Source: Nymphaea colorata (taxonomy: Eukaryota; Streptophyta; Magnoliopsida; Nymphaeales; Nymphaeaceae). Taken from it: a stretch of 62,048 nt of DNA. A model generated the notes under the pieces. The model worked only from the letters and a program-made list of their open reading frames with translations, was not told the origin of the DNA and did no database searches. The translations under genes and the position numbers were made by a program. The DNA lies in the NCBI RefSeq assembly GCF_008831285.2, contig NW_022204846.1:1-62048 (forward strand), given 5' to 3'. Shown here piece by piece: positions 15,001 to 29,110 of the stretch. The stretch's first letter is position 1; each line of letters begins with the position of its first letter.

Positions 15001-16026
15001 CATGAATTGGAGATTTGAATCATTTAAATCATTCCTTATACATGTAATCACAAGTGAAACATATTAGATTAAGTATAAAAGAACAAAAGAACCACTTGAA
15101 TTTCGTTCATTTTCATGCAAACTTGCGATTTAAATCCACTGAATCATTCAACGTGGATGTACCAACAAGTTTATCACATTCAATGAAATATGCGTGCTCA
15201 GATGAATCGCTTAAATCCCACTCGTATTGATACAAACTTGTGATTTCAATTCATTAGATTCTTTTCTATTGATGTAACTACAAGTTCATCTCATTGGATT
15301 AACTACAAGAGATCAAACTAATGTATAAATCCCATTTGCATCCATTTGAACTTGTGATTTCAATCAACAAAATCAATCATTGTACATGGAATAACAAATG
15401 AAACGCATTAAGCTAATGATAAGCGATCAAACGAATGACGTGAATCTGTTTTTTTCATATAAACTTTTAGTTTGAACCATTTAAATCATTCGTTATAAAT
15501 GTTAAAACAAGCGAAACACATTATATTAACTGAAATACAACAAGTAAATAACTTAAATGTTTTTTATGTACATAAAAGCTTGTGATTTCATTCCACTAAA
15601 TCATTCAACATGCATGTTTATGCACATTCACAGATTAGTTTTTTATTTAAGTCATTCAATTGATCCCTTATAGTTAACTTAATGTGTTTCACTGTTTATT
15701 ACTTCTATAAAGAGCGATTTAAATGATTGAAATCACTTGATCATATAGTTAGAAATGGAATCTATGCATTAGTTTCATCCCTAGTACTTCAACTTGTCCT
15801 TACATCTATAGTACGCGATATAAGCGATTGAAATCAGTTGTTTGTATAAACACGAGTGGGATTTAAGCGATTCATTTGATCACACATATTTAATTGAACG
15901 TTTTAAACTTTTTAGTACATCCTTTTTGAATGATTTATTTGATCGAAATCACAAGTTTGTATGAGAATGAATAAAATTCAAGTCGTTAATTTGCTCCCCT
16001 ATATTTAATCTAATGTGTTTCACTTG
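12067..16026. repeat. Tandem duplication of a 1,980-bp block (12067-14046 and 14047-16026)
   Basis: Two nearly identical blocks in direct tandem. Each begins with the same unusual joint, in which TTTCACTTGT runs straight into CCCACTCGTATTG, so monomers 1-3 of a unit (about 400 bp) are missing. Each also carries the same 37-bp deletion after GTTAACCTAAT (near 12533 and 14513). Each block therefore holds one truncated unit of about 0.79 kb plus one full unit of about 1.19 kb. The shared deletions show that the block was duplicated as a whole. Normal sequence resumes near 16027. Confidence 0.9.
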
Positions 16027-18719
16027 TTATTACATGTATAATGAATGATTTAAATGATTGAAATCACAAGTTTATATCGATACAAGTGGGATCTATGCTT
16101 TTGTTTGACCCCTTTTATTTAATTCAATGAAACAAAAAGTTCTACTTCTTGGACTAACTACAAGCATCAAACTAATGCATACATCAGATTTGTGTCCATA
16201 TGAATTGGAGGTTTCAATCATTTAAATCATTCCTTATACATGTAATAACAAGTGAAACACATTAGATTAACTATAAAAGAACAAATGAACCACTTGAATT
16301 TCGTTCATTTTCATGCAAACTTACGATTTAAATAAACTAAATCATTCAACGTGGATGTAGCAACAAGTTAATCGCATTCAATGAAATATGCGTGCTCAGA
16401 TGAATCGCTTAAATCCCACTCGTATTGATACAAACTTGTGATTCCAATTCATTAGATCCTTACTATTGATGTAACTACAAGTTCAACTCATTGGATTAAC
16501 TACAGGAGATCAAACTAATGTGTAGATCCCATTTGCATCCATTTGAACTTGTGATTTCAATCAATAAAATCAATCATTGTACATGGAATAACAAGTGAAA
16601 CGCATTAAGCTAATGATAAGCGATCAAACGAATGACGTGAATCTGTTTTTTTCATATAAACTTTTAGTTTGAACCATTTAAATCATTCGTTATAAATGTT
16701 AAAACAAGCGAAACACATTATATTAACTGAAATACAACAAGTAAATAACTTAAATGTTTTTTATATACATAAATGCTTGTGATTTCATTCCACTAAATCA
16801 TTCAACATGCATGTTTATGCACATTCACAGATTAGTTTTTTATTGAAGTCATTCAATTGATCCCTTATAGTTAACTTAATGCGTTTCACTATTTATTACT
16901 TCTATAAAGAACGATTTAAATGATTGAAATCAATTGATCATATAGTTAGAAATGGAATCTATGCATTAGTTTCATCCCTAGTACTTCAAGTTGTCCTTAT
17001 ATCTATAGTACGCGATATAAGCGATTGAAATCAGTTGTTCGTATAAACACGAGTGGGATTTAAGCGATTCATTTGATCACACATATTTAATTGAATGTTT
17101 TTAACTTTTTAGTACATCCTTTTTGAATGATTTATTTGATCGAAATCACAAGTTTGTATGAGAATGAATAAAATTCAAGTCGCTAATTTGCTCCCCTATA
17201 TTTAATCTAATGTGTTTCACTTCTTATTACATGTGTAATGAATGATTTAAATTATTGAAATCACAAGTTTATATCGATACAAGTGGGATCTATGCTTTTG
17301 TTTGACCCCTTTTATTTAATTCAATGAATCAAAAAGTTCTACTTCTTGGACTAACTACAAGCATCAAACTAATGTATACATCAGATTTGTGTCCATATGA
17401 ATTGGAGATTAAAATCATTTAAATCATTCCTTATACATGTAATAACAAGTGAAACACATTAGATTAACTATAAAAGAACAAATGAACCACTTGAATTTCG
17501 TTCATTTTCATGCAAACTTGTGATTTAAATCTACTAAATCATTCAACGTGGATGTACCAACAAGTTTATCACATTCAATGAAATATGCGTGCTCAAATGA
17601 ATCGCTTAAATCCCACTCGTATTGATACAAACATGTGATTTCCATTCATTAGATTCTTTTCTATTGATGTAACTATAAGTTCATCTCATTGGATTAACTA
17701 CAAGAGATCAAACTAATGCATAGATCTCATTTGCATCCATTTGAACTTGTGATTTTAATCAACAAAATGAATCATTGTACATGTAATAACAAGTGAAACG
17801 CATTAAGCTAATGATAAGCGATCAAACGAATGACGTGAATCTCTTTTTTTCATATAAACTTTTAGTTTGACCCATTTAAATCATTCGTTATAAATGTAAT
17901 AACAAGTGAAACACGTTATATTAACTGAAATACAGCAAGTAAATAACTTAACTGTCATTTATGTTCATACAAGCTTCTGATTTCATTCCAGTAAATCATT
18001 CAACATGCATGTTTAAGCACATTCACACATTAGTTTGTGGTTCAAGTCATTCAATTGATCCCTTATAGTTAACCTAATGTGTTTCACAGTTTATTACTTC
18101 TATAAAGAACGATTTAAATGATTGAAATCACTTGATCATATAGTTAAAAATAGAATCTATGCATTAGTTTCATCCCTAGTCTTAATCGAAAGAATTCAAC
18201 TTGTCGTTACATCTATAGTACACGATATAAGCGATTGAAATCAGTTGTTCGTATAAACACGAGTGAGATTTAAGCTATTCATTTGATCACACATATTTAA
18301 TTGAATGTTTTTAACTTGTTAATACATCCATTTTGAATGATTTATTTGATCGAAATCACAAGTTTGTATGAGAATGAATAAGATTCAAGTCGTTAATTTG
18401 CTCCCCTATATTTAATCTAATGTGTTTCACTTGTTATTACATGTGTAATGAATGATTTAAATTATTGAAATCACAAGTTTATATCGATACAAGTGGGATC
18501 TATGCTTTTGTTTGACCCCTTTTATTTAATTCAATGAAACAAAAAGTTCTACTTCTTGGACTTACTACAAGCATCAAACTAATGTATACATCAGATTTGT
18601 GTCCATATGAATTGGAGATTAAAATCATTTAAATCATTCCTTATACATGTAATAACAAGTGAAGCACATTAGATTAACTATAAAAGAACAAATGAACCAC
18701 TTGAATTTCGTTCATTTTC
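16027..18719. repeat. Inner-array units between the two large duplications
   Basis: Just over two 1.2-kb units, with landmarks at about 16094, 17294 and 18491. From about 17.2 kb the units belong to a closely related local subfamily marked by GGAGATTAAAATCATTT, CATGTGATTTCCATTC and GCATAGATCTCATTTGC. This subfamily continues into the next block and recurs after 26.1 kb. No gene is seen. Confidence 0.75.
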
Positions 18720-21700
18720 ATGCAAACTTGTGATTTAAATCCACTAAATCATTCAACGTGGATGTACCAACAAGTTTATCACATTCAATGAAATATGCGT
18801 GCTCAAATGAATCGCTTAAATCCTACTCGTATTGATACAAACATGTGATTTCCATTCATTAGATTCTTTTCTATTGATGTAACTATAAGTTCATCTCATT
18901 GGATTAACTACAAGAGATCAAACTAATGCATAGATCTCATTTGCATCCATTTGAACTTGTGATTTTAATCAACAAAATGAATCATTGTACATGTAATAAC
19001 AAGTGAAACGCATTAAGCTAATGATAAGCGATCAAACGAATGACGTGAATCTCTTTTTTCATATAAACTTTTAGTTTGACCCATTTAAATCATTCGTTAT
19101 AAATGTAATAACAAGTGAAACACGTTATATTAACTGAAATACCGCAAGTAAATAACTTAACTGTCATTTATGTTCATACAAGCTTCTGATATCATTCCAG
19201 TAAATCATTCAACATGCATGTTTAAGCACATTCACACATTAGTTTGTGGTTCAAGTCATTCAATTGATCCCTTATAGTTAACCTAATGTGTTTCACAGTT
19301 TATTACTTCTATAAAGAACGATTTAAATGATTGAAATCACTTGATCATATAGTTAAAAATAGAATCTATGCATTAGTTTCATCCCTAGTACTTAATCGAA
19401 AGAATTCAACTTGTCGTTACATCCATAGTACGCGATATAAGAGATTGAAATCAGTTGTTCGTATAGACACGAGTGAGATTTAAGCTATTCATTTGATCAC
19501 ACATATTTAATTGAATGTTTTTAACTTGTTAATACATCCATTTTGAATGATTTATTTGATCGAAATCACAAGTTTGTATGAGAATGAATAAGATTCAAGT
19601 CGTTAATTTGCTCCCCTATATTTAATCTAATGTGTTTCACTTGGTATTACATGTGTAATGAATGATTTAAATTATTGAAATCACAAGTTTATATCGATAC
19701 AAGTGGGATCTATGCTTTTGTTTGACCCCTTTTATTTAATTCAATGAAACAAAAAGTTCTACTTCTTGGACTTACTACAAGCATCAAACTAATGTATACA
19801 TCAGATTTGTGTCCATATGAATTGGAGATTAAAATCATTTAAATCATTCCTTATACATGTAATAACAAGTGAAACACATTAGATTAACTATAAAAGAACA
19901 AATGAACCACTTGAATTTCGTTCATTTTCATGCAAACTTGTGATTTAAATCCACTAAATCATTCAACGTGGATGTACCAACAAGTTTATCACATTCAATG
20001 AAATATGCGTGCTCAAATGAATCGCTTAAATCCCACTCGTATTGATACAAACATGTGATTTCCATTCATTAGATTCTTTTCTATTGATGTAACTATAAGT
20101 TCATCTCATTGGATTAACTACAAGAGATCAAACTAATGCATAGATCTCATTTGCATCCATTTGAACTTGTGATTTTAATCAACAAAATGAATCATTGTAC
20201 ATGTAATAACAAGTGAAACGCATTAAGCTAATGATAAGCGATCAAACGAATGACGTGAATCTCTTTTTTTCATATAAACTTTTAGTTTGACCCATTTAAA
20301 TCATTCGTTATAAATGTAATAACAAGTGAAACACGTTATATTAACTGAAATACCGCAAGTAAATAACTTAACTGTCATTTATGTTCATACAAGCTTCTGA
20401 TTTCATTCTAGTAAATCATTCAACATGCATGTTTAAGCACATTCACACATTAGTTTGTGGTTCAAGTCATTCAATTGATCCCTTATAGTTAACCTAATGT
20501 GTTTCACAGTTTATTGCTTCTATAAAGAACGATTTAAATGATTGAAATCACTTGATCATATAGTTAAAAATGGAATCTATGCATTAGTTTCATCCCTAGT
20601 ACTTAATCGAAAGAATTCAACTTGTCGTTACATCTATAGTACGCGATATAAGCGATTGAAATCAGTTGTTCGTATAAACACGAGTGAGATTTAAGCTATT
20701 CATTTGATCACACATATTTAATTGAATGTTTTTAACTTGTTAATACATCCATTTTGAATGATTTATTTGATCGAAATCACAAGTTTGTATGAGAATGAAT
20801 AAGATTCAAGTCGTTAATTTGCTCCCCTATATTTAATCTAATGTGTTTCACTTGTTATTACATGTGTAATGAATGATTTAAATGATTGAAATCACAAGTT
20901 TATATCGATACAAGTGGGATATATGCTTTTGTTTGACCCCTTTTATTTAATTCAGTGAAACAAAAAGTTCTACTTCTTGGACTAACTACAAGCATCAATC
21001 TAATATATACATCAGATTTGTGTCCATATGAGTCAAACGAATGACGTGAATCTCATTTTTTGATACAAATTTTTAGTTTCAACCATTTAAATCATTCGTT
21101 ATAGATGTAATCAGAAGCTTGTATGAACATAAATGACATTTAAGTTATTTACTTGCTGTATTTCAGTTAATATAACGTGTTTCACTTGTTATTACATCTA
21201 TAACGAATGATTTAAATGGTTCAAACTAAAAGTTTGTATGAAAAAATGAGATTCACGTCAACTTGTCCTTACATCTATAGTACTTCAACTTGTCCTTACA
21301 TCTATAGTACGCGATATAAGCGATTGAAATCAGTTGTTCGTATAAACACGAGTGGGATTTAAGCGATTCATTTGATCACACATATTTAATTGAATGTTTT
21401 TAACTTTTTAGTACATCCTTTTTGAATGATTTATTTGATCGAAATCACAAGTTTGTATGAGAATGAATAAAATTCAAGTCGTTAATTTGCTCCCCTATAT
21501 TTAATCTAATATGTTTCACTTGTTATTACATGTGTAATGAATGATTTAAATTATTGAAATCACAAGTTTATATCGATACAAGTGGGATCTATGCTTTTGT
21601 TTGACCCCTTTTATTTAATTCAACGAAACAAAAAATTCTACTTCTTGGACTAACTACAATCGTGAAACTAATGCATACATCAGATTTGTGTCCATATGAA

Positions 21701-24700
21701 TTGGAGGTTTCAATCATTTAAATCATTCCTTATATAAATGAACCACTTAAATGTCTTTTATGTACATAAAAGCTTGTGATTTCATTCCACTAAATCATTC
21801 AACATGCATGTTTAAGCACATTCATAGATTAGTTTTTGATTCAAGTCATTCAATTGATCCCTTATAGTTAACCTAATGTGTTTCACTGTTTATTACTTCT
21901 ATAAAGAACGATTTAAATGATTGAAATCACCTGATCATATAGTTAAAAATGGATGCATTAGTTTCATCCATAGTGCTTAATCGAAAGAATTCAACTTGTC
22001 GTTACATCTATAGAACGGGATATAAGCGATTGAAATCAGTTGTTCGTATAAACACGAGTGGGATTTAAGCGATTCATTTGATCACACATATTTAATTGAA
22101 TGTTTTTAACTTTTTAGTACATCCATTTTGAATGATTTATTTGATCGAAATCACAAGTTTGTATGAGAATGAATAAGATTCAAGTCGTTAATTTGTTCCT
22201 CTATATTTAATCTAATGTGTTTCACTTGTTATTACATATGTAATAAATGATTTAAATGATTGAAATCACAAGTTTATATCGATACAAGTGGGATCTATGC
22301 TTTTGTTTGACCCCTTTTATTTAATTCAATGAAACAAAAAGTTGTACTTCTTGGACTAACTACAAGCATCAAACTAATGTATACATCAGATTCTGTCCAC
22401 ATGAATTAGAGATTTCAATCATTTAAATCATTCCTTATACATGTAATCACAAGTGAAACACATTAGATTAAGTATAAAAAAACAAAAGAACCACTTGAAT
22501 TTCGTTCATTTTCATGCAAACTTGCGATTTAAATCCACTAAATCATTCAACGTGGATGTACCAACAAGTTTATCACATTCAATGAAATATGCGTGCTCAG
22601 ATGAATCGCTTAAATCCCACTGGTATTGATACAAACTTGTGATTTCAATTCATTAGATTCTTTTCTATTGATGTCACTACAAGTTCATCTCATTGGATTA
22701 ACTACAAGACATCAAACTAATGCTTAAATCCCATTTGCATCCATTTGAACTTGTGATTTCAATCAACAAAATCAATCATTGTACATGGAATAACAAGTGA
22801 AACACATTAAGCTAATGATAAGCGATCAAACGAATGACGTGAATCTGTTTTTTTCATATAAACTTTTAGTTTGAACCATTTAAATAATTCGTTATAAATG
22901 TTAAAACAAGCGAAACACATTATATTAACTGAAATACAACAAGTAAATAACTTAAATGTTTTTTATGTACATAAAAGCTTGTGATTTCATTCCACTTAAT
23001 CATTCAACATGCATGTTTATGCACATTCACAGATTAGTTTTTTATTCAAGTCATTCAATTGATCCCTTATAGTTAACTTAATGTGTTTCACTGTTTATTA
23101 CTTCTATAAAGAACGATTTAAATGATTGAAATCACTTGATCATATATTTAGAAATAGAATCTATGCATTAGTTCCATCCCTAGTACTTCAACTTGTCCTT
23201 ACATCTATAGTACGCGATATAAGCGATTGAAATCAGTTGTTCGTATAAACACGAGTGGGATTTAAGCGATTCATTTGATCACACATATTTAATTGAATGT
23301 TTTTAACTTTCTAGTACATCCTTTTTGAATGATTTATTTGATCGAAATCACAAGTTTGTATGAGAATGAATAAAATTCAAGTCGTTAATTTGCTCCCCTA
23401 TATTTAATCTAATGTGTTTCACTTATTATTACATGTGTAATGAATGATTTAAATGATTGGAATCACAAGTTTATATCGATACAAGTGGGATCTATGCTTT
23501 TGTTTGACCCCTTTTATTTAATTCAATGAAACAAAAAATTCTACTTTTTGGACTAACTACAAGCATCAAACTAATGCATACATCAGATTTGTGTCCATAT
23601 GAATTGGAGGTTTCAATCATTTAAATCATTCCTTATACATGTAATAACATGTGAAACACATTAGATTAACTATAAAAGAACAAATGAACCACTTGAATTT
23701 CGTTCATTTTCATGCAAACTTGCGATTTAAATCCAATAAAACATTCAACGTGGATGTAGCAAAAAGTTAATCGCATTCAATGAAATATGCGTGCTCAGAT
23801 GAATCGCGTAAATCCCACTCGTATTGATACAAACTTGTGATTTCAATTCATTAGATCCTTACTATTGATGTAACTACAAGTTCAACTCATTGGATTAACT
23901 ACAGGAGATCAAACTAATGTGTAGATCCCATTTGAACTTGTGATTTCAATCAACAAAATCAATCATTGTACATGTAATAACAAGTGAAACGCATTAAGCT
24001 AATGATAAGCGATCAAACGAAAGACTTGAATCTCATTTTTTCATACAAACTTTTAGTTTGAACCATTTAAATCATTCGTTATAGATGCTAAAACAAGCGA
24101 AACACATTATATTAATTGAAAGACAACAAGTAAATAACTTAAATGTCTTTTATATACATAAAAGCTTGTGATTTCATTCCACTAAATCATTCAACATGCA
24201 TGTTTAAGCACATTCATAGATTAGTTTTTTATTCAAATCATTCAATTGATCCCTTATAGTTAACCTAATGTGTTTCACTGTTTATTACTTCTATAAAGAA
24301 CGATTTAAATGATTGAAATCACCTGATCATATAGTTAATAATGGATGCATTAGTTTCATCCCTAGTGCTTAATCGAAAGAATTCAACTTGTCGTTACATC
24401 TATAGAACGGGATATTAGCGATTGATATCAGTTGTTCGTATAAACACGAGCGGGATTTAAGCGATTTATTTGATCACACATATTTAATTGAATGTTTTTA
24501 AATTTTTAGTACATCCATTTTGAATGATTTATTTGATCGAAATCACAAGTTTGTATGAGAATGAATAAGATTCAAGTCGTTAATTTGCTCCTCTATATTT
24601 AATCTAATGTGTTTCACTTGTTATTACATGTGTAATAAATGATTTAAATGATTGAAATCACAAGTTTATATCGATACAATTGGGATCTATGCTTTTGTTT

Positions 24701-26100
24701 GACCCCTTTTATTTAATTCAATGAAACAAAAAGTTCTACTTCTTGGACTAACTACAAGCATCAAACTAATGTATACATCAGATTCTGTCCACATGAATTG
24801 GAGATTTCAATCATTTAAATCATTCCTTATACATGTAATCACAAGTGAAACACATTAGATTAAGTATAAAAAAACAAAAGAACCACTTGAATTTCATTCA
24901 TTTTCATGCAAACTTGCGATTTAAATCCACTAAATCATTCAACGTGGATGTACCAACAAGTTTATCACATTCAATGAAATATGCGTGCTCAGATGAATCG
25001 CTTAAATCCCACTCGTATTGATACAAAATTGTGATTTCAATTCATTAGATTCTTTTCTATTGATGTCACTACAAGTTCATCTCATTGGATTAACTACAAG
25101 AGATCAAACTAATGCGTAAATCCCATTTGCATCCATTTGAACTTGTGATTTCAATCAACAAAATCAATCATTGTACATGGAATAACAAGTGAAACGCATT
25201 GAGCTAATGATAAGCGATCAAACGAATGACGTGAATCTGTTTTTTTCATATAAACTTTTAGTTTGAACCATTTAAATCATTCGTTATAAATGTTAAAACA
25301 AGCGAAACACATTATATTAACTGAAATACAACAAGTAAATAACTTAAATGTTTTTTATGTACATAAAAGCTTGTGATTTCATTCCACTAAATCATTCAAC
25401 ATGCATGTTTATGCACATTCACGGATTAGTTTTTTATTCAAGTCATTCAATTGATCCCTTATAGTTAACTTAATGTGTTTCACTGTTTATTACTTCTATA
25501 AAGAACGATTTAAATGATTGAAATCACTTGATCATATAGTTAGAAATGGAATCTATGCATTAGTTCCATCCCAAGTACTTCAACTTGTCCTTACATCTAT
25601 AGTACGCGATATAAGCGATTGAAATCAGTTGTTCGTATAAACACGAGTGGGATTTAAGCGATTCATTTGATCACACATATTTAATTGAATGTTTTTAACT
25701 TTTTAGTACATCCTTTTTGAATGATTTATTTGATCGAAATCACAAGTTTGTATGAGAATGAATAAAATTCAAGTCGTTAATTTGCTCCCTTATATTTAAT
25801 CTAATGTGTTTCACTTATTATTACATGTGTAATGAATGATTTAAATGATTGAAATCACAAGTTTATATCGATACAAGTGGGATCTATGCTTTTGTTTGAC
25901 CCCTTTTATTTAATTCAATGAAACAAAAAATTCTACTTCTTGGACTAACTACAAGCATCAAACTAATGCATACATCAGATTTGTGTCCATATGAATTGGA
26001 GGTTTCAATCATTTAAATCATTCCTTATACATGTAATAACAAGTGAAACACATTAGATTAACTATAAAAGAACAAATGAACCACTTGAATTTCGTTCATT
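18720..26100. repeat. Copy A of a ~7.4-kb tandem segmental duplication
   Basis: A multi-unit block repeated directly downstream with an offset of about 7,383 bp. Private variants shared with copy B include AATCCTACTCGTATTG (near 18810 and 26205), CTTCTGATATCATTCC (near 19187 and 26567) and CGTATAGACACGAG (near 19460 and 26846). Both also carry the odd joint where a unit breaks after GTGTCCATATGAG (near 21030 and 28415). Copy A lacks about 590 bp that copy B has after the inverted repeat near 21260. The exact A/B boundary lies between about 26020 and 26115, where the two unit types are identical. Confidence 0.85.
21042..21260. repeat. 70-bp inverted repeat with 79-bp spacer (copy A)
   Basis: Arms 21042-21111 and 21191-21260 are reverse complements with 67 of 70 matches by eye. 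The left arm is a minus-oriented monomer and the right arm is a plus-oriented copy of the same monomer, so this is the left edge of a local inversion. In copy A the sequence breaks directly after the right arm and jumps to ACTTGTCCTTACATC, which suggests that most of the inverted segment was later deleted. Confidence 0.9.
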
Positions 26101-28417
26101 TTCATGCAAACTTGTGATTTAAATCCACTAAATCATTCAACGTGGATGTACCAACAAGTTTATCACATTCAATGAAATATGCGTGCTCAAATGAATCGCT
26201 TAAATCCTACTCGTATTGATACAAACATGTGATTTCCATTCATTAGATTCTTTTCTATTGATGTAACTATAAGTTCATCTCATTGGATTAACTACAAGAG
26301 ATCAAACTAATGCATAGATCTCATTTGCATCCATTTGAACTTGTGATTTTAATCAACAAAATGAATCATTGTACATGTAATAACAAGTGAAACGCATTAA
26401 GCTAATGATAAGCGATCAAACGAATGACGTGAATCTCTTTTTTTCATATAAACTTTTAGTTTGACCCATTTAAATCATTCGTTATAAATGTAATAACAAG
26501 TGAAACACGTTATATTAACTGAAATACCGCAAGTAAATAACTTAACTGTCATTTATGTTCATACAAGCTTCTGATATCATTCCAGTAAATCATTCAACAT
26601 GCATGTTTAAGCACATTCACACATTAGTTTGTGGTTCAAGTCATTCAATTGATCCCTTATAGTTAACCTAATGTGTTTCACAGTTTATTACTTCTATAAA
26701 GAACGATTTAAATGATTGAAATCACTTGATCATATAGTTAAAAATAGAATCTATGCATTAGTTTCATCCCTAGTACTTAATCGAAAGAATTCAACTTGTC
26801 GTTACATCCATAGTACGCGATATAAGCGATTGAAATCAGTTGTTCGTATAGACACGAGTGAGATTTAAGCTATTCATTTGATCACACATATTTAATTGAA
26901 TGTTTTTAACTTGTTAATACATCCATTTTGAATGATTTATTTGATCGAAATCACAAGTTTGTATGAGAATGAATAAGATTCAAGTCGTTAATTTGCTCCC
27001 CTATATTTAATCTAATGTGTTTCACTTGTTATTACATGTGTAATGAATGATTTAAATTATTGAAATCACAAGTTTATATCGATACAAGTGGGATCTATGC
27101 TTTTGTTTGACCCCTTTTATTTAATTCAATGAAACAAAAAGTTCTACTTCTTGGACTTACTACAAGCATCAAACTAATGTATACATCAGATTTGTGTCCA
27201 TATGAATTGGAGATTAAAATCATTTAAATCATTCCTTATACATGTAATAACAAGTGAAACACATTAGATTAACTATAAAAGAACAAATGAACCACTTGAA
27301 TTTCGTTCATTTTCATGCAAACTTGTGATTTAAATCCACTAAATCATTCAACGTGGATGTACCAACAAGTTTATCACATTCAATGAAATATGCGTGCTCA
27401 AATGAATCGCTTAAATCCCACTCGTATTGATACAAACATGTGATTTCCATTCATTAGATTCTTTTCTATTGATGTAACTATAAGTTCATCTCATTGGATT
27501 AACTACAAGAGATCAAACTAATGCATAGATCTCATTTGCATCCATTTGAACTTGTGATTTTAATCAACAAAATGAATCATTGTACATGTAATAACAAGTG
27601 AAACGCATTAAGCTAATGATAAGCGATCAAACGAATGACGTGAATCTCTTTTTTTCATATAAACTTTTAGTTTGACCCATTTAAATCATTCGTTATAAAT
27701 GTAATAACAAGTGAAACACGTTATATTAACTGAAATACCGCAAGTAAATAACTTAACTGTCATTTATGTTCATACAAGCTTCTGATTTCATTCCAGTAAA
27801 TCATTCAACATGCATGTTTAAGCACATTCACACATTAGTTTGTGGTTCAAGTCATTCAATTGATCCCTTATAGTTAACCTAATGTGTTTCACAGTTTATT
27901 GCTTCTATAAAGAACGATTTAAATGATTGAAATCACTTGATCTTATAGTTAAAAATGGAATCTATGCATTAGTTTCATCCCTAGTACTTAATCGAAAGAA
28001 TTCAACTTGTCGTTACATCTATAGTACGCGATATAAGCGATTGAAATCAGTTGTTCGTATAAACACGAGTGGGATTTAAGCTATTCATTTGATCACACAT
28101 ATTTAATTGAATGTTTTTAACTTGTTAATACATCCATTTTGAATGATTTATTTGATCGAAATCACAAGTTTGTATGAGAATGAATAAGATTCAAGTCGTT
28201 AATTTGCTCCCCTATATTTAATCTAATGTGTTTCACTTGTTATTACATGTGTAATGAATGATTTAAATGATTGAAATCACAAGTTTATATCGATACAAGT
28301 GGGATATATGCTTTTGTTTGACCCCTTTTATTTAATTCAGTGAAACAAAAAGTTCTACTTCTTGGACTAACTACAAGCATCAATCTAATATATACATCAG
28401 ATTTGTGTCCATATGAG

Positions 28418-28654
28418 TCAAACGAATGACGTGAATCTCATTTTTTGATACAAATTTTTAGTTTCAACCATTTAAATCATTCGTTATAGATGTAATCAGA
28501 AGCTTGTATGAACATAAATGACATTTAAGTTATTTACTTGCTGTATTTCAGTTAATATAACGTGTTTCACTTGTTATTACATCTATAACGAATGATTTAA
28601 ATGGTTCAAACTAAAAGTTTGTATGAAAAAATGAGATTCACGTCATTCGTTTGA
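28418..28654. repeat. 79-bp inverted repeat with 79-bp spacer (copy B)
   Basis: Arms 28418-28496 and 28576-28654 are reverse complements with about 76 of 79 matches. This is the longer counterpart of the inverted repeat in copy A. It marks the breakpoint where the array turns from minus-oriented to plus-oriented monomers outside the normal unit pattern. Confidence 0.9.
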
Positions 28655-29110
28655 TCGCTTATCCTTAGCCTAATGCGTTTCACTTGTTATTACATGTACA
28701 ATGATTGATTTTGTTGATTGAAATCACAAGTTCAAATGGATGCAAATGGGATCTACGCATTAGTTTAATCTCTTGTAGTTAATCCAATGAGTTGAACTTG
28801 TAGTTACATCAATAGTAAGGATCTAATGAATTGAAATCACAAGTTTGTATCAATACGAGTGGGATTTAAGCGATTCATCTGAGCACGCATATTTTATTGA
28901 TTCTGATTAACTTGTTGCTACATCCACGTTGAATGATTTAGTGGATTTAAATCACAAGTTTGCATGAAAATGAAGGAAATTGAAGTGGTTCATTTGCTCT
29001 TTTATAGTTAATCTAATGTGTTTCACTTGTTATTACATGTATAAGTAATGATTTAAATGATTGAAATCACCAATTCATATGGACACTAAATCTGATGTAT
29101 ACATTAGTTT
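28497..29110. repeat. Inverted segment of about 600 bp within the array
   Basis: From the palindrome centre near 28536 to about 29110 the sequence reads as the reverse complement of unit monomers 7 to 2. Successive plus cores are visible, including GATTGAAATCACAAG near 28716 and GATTTAAATCACAAG near 28943. The right joint near 29105-29119 fuses TTAGTTTGG to AAGTCATTCAATTG. The matching part of copy A is almost entirely deleted. Confidence 0.8.
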
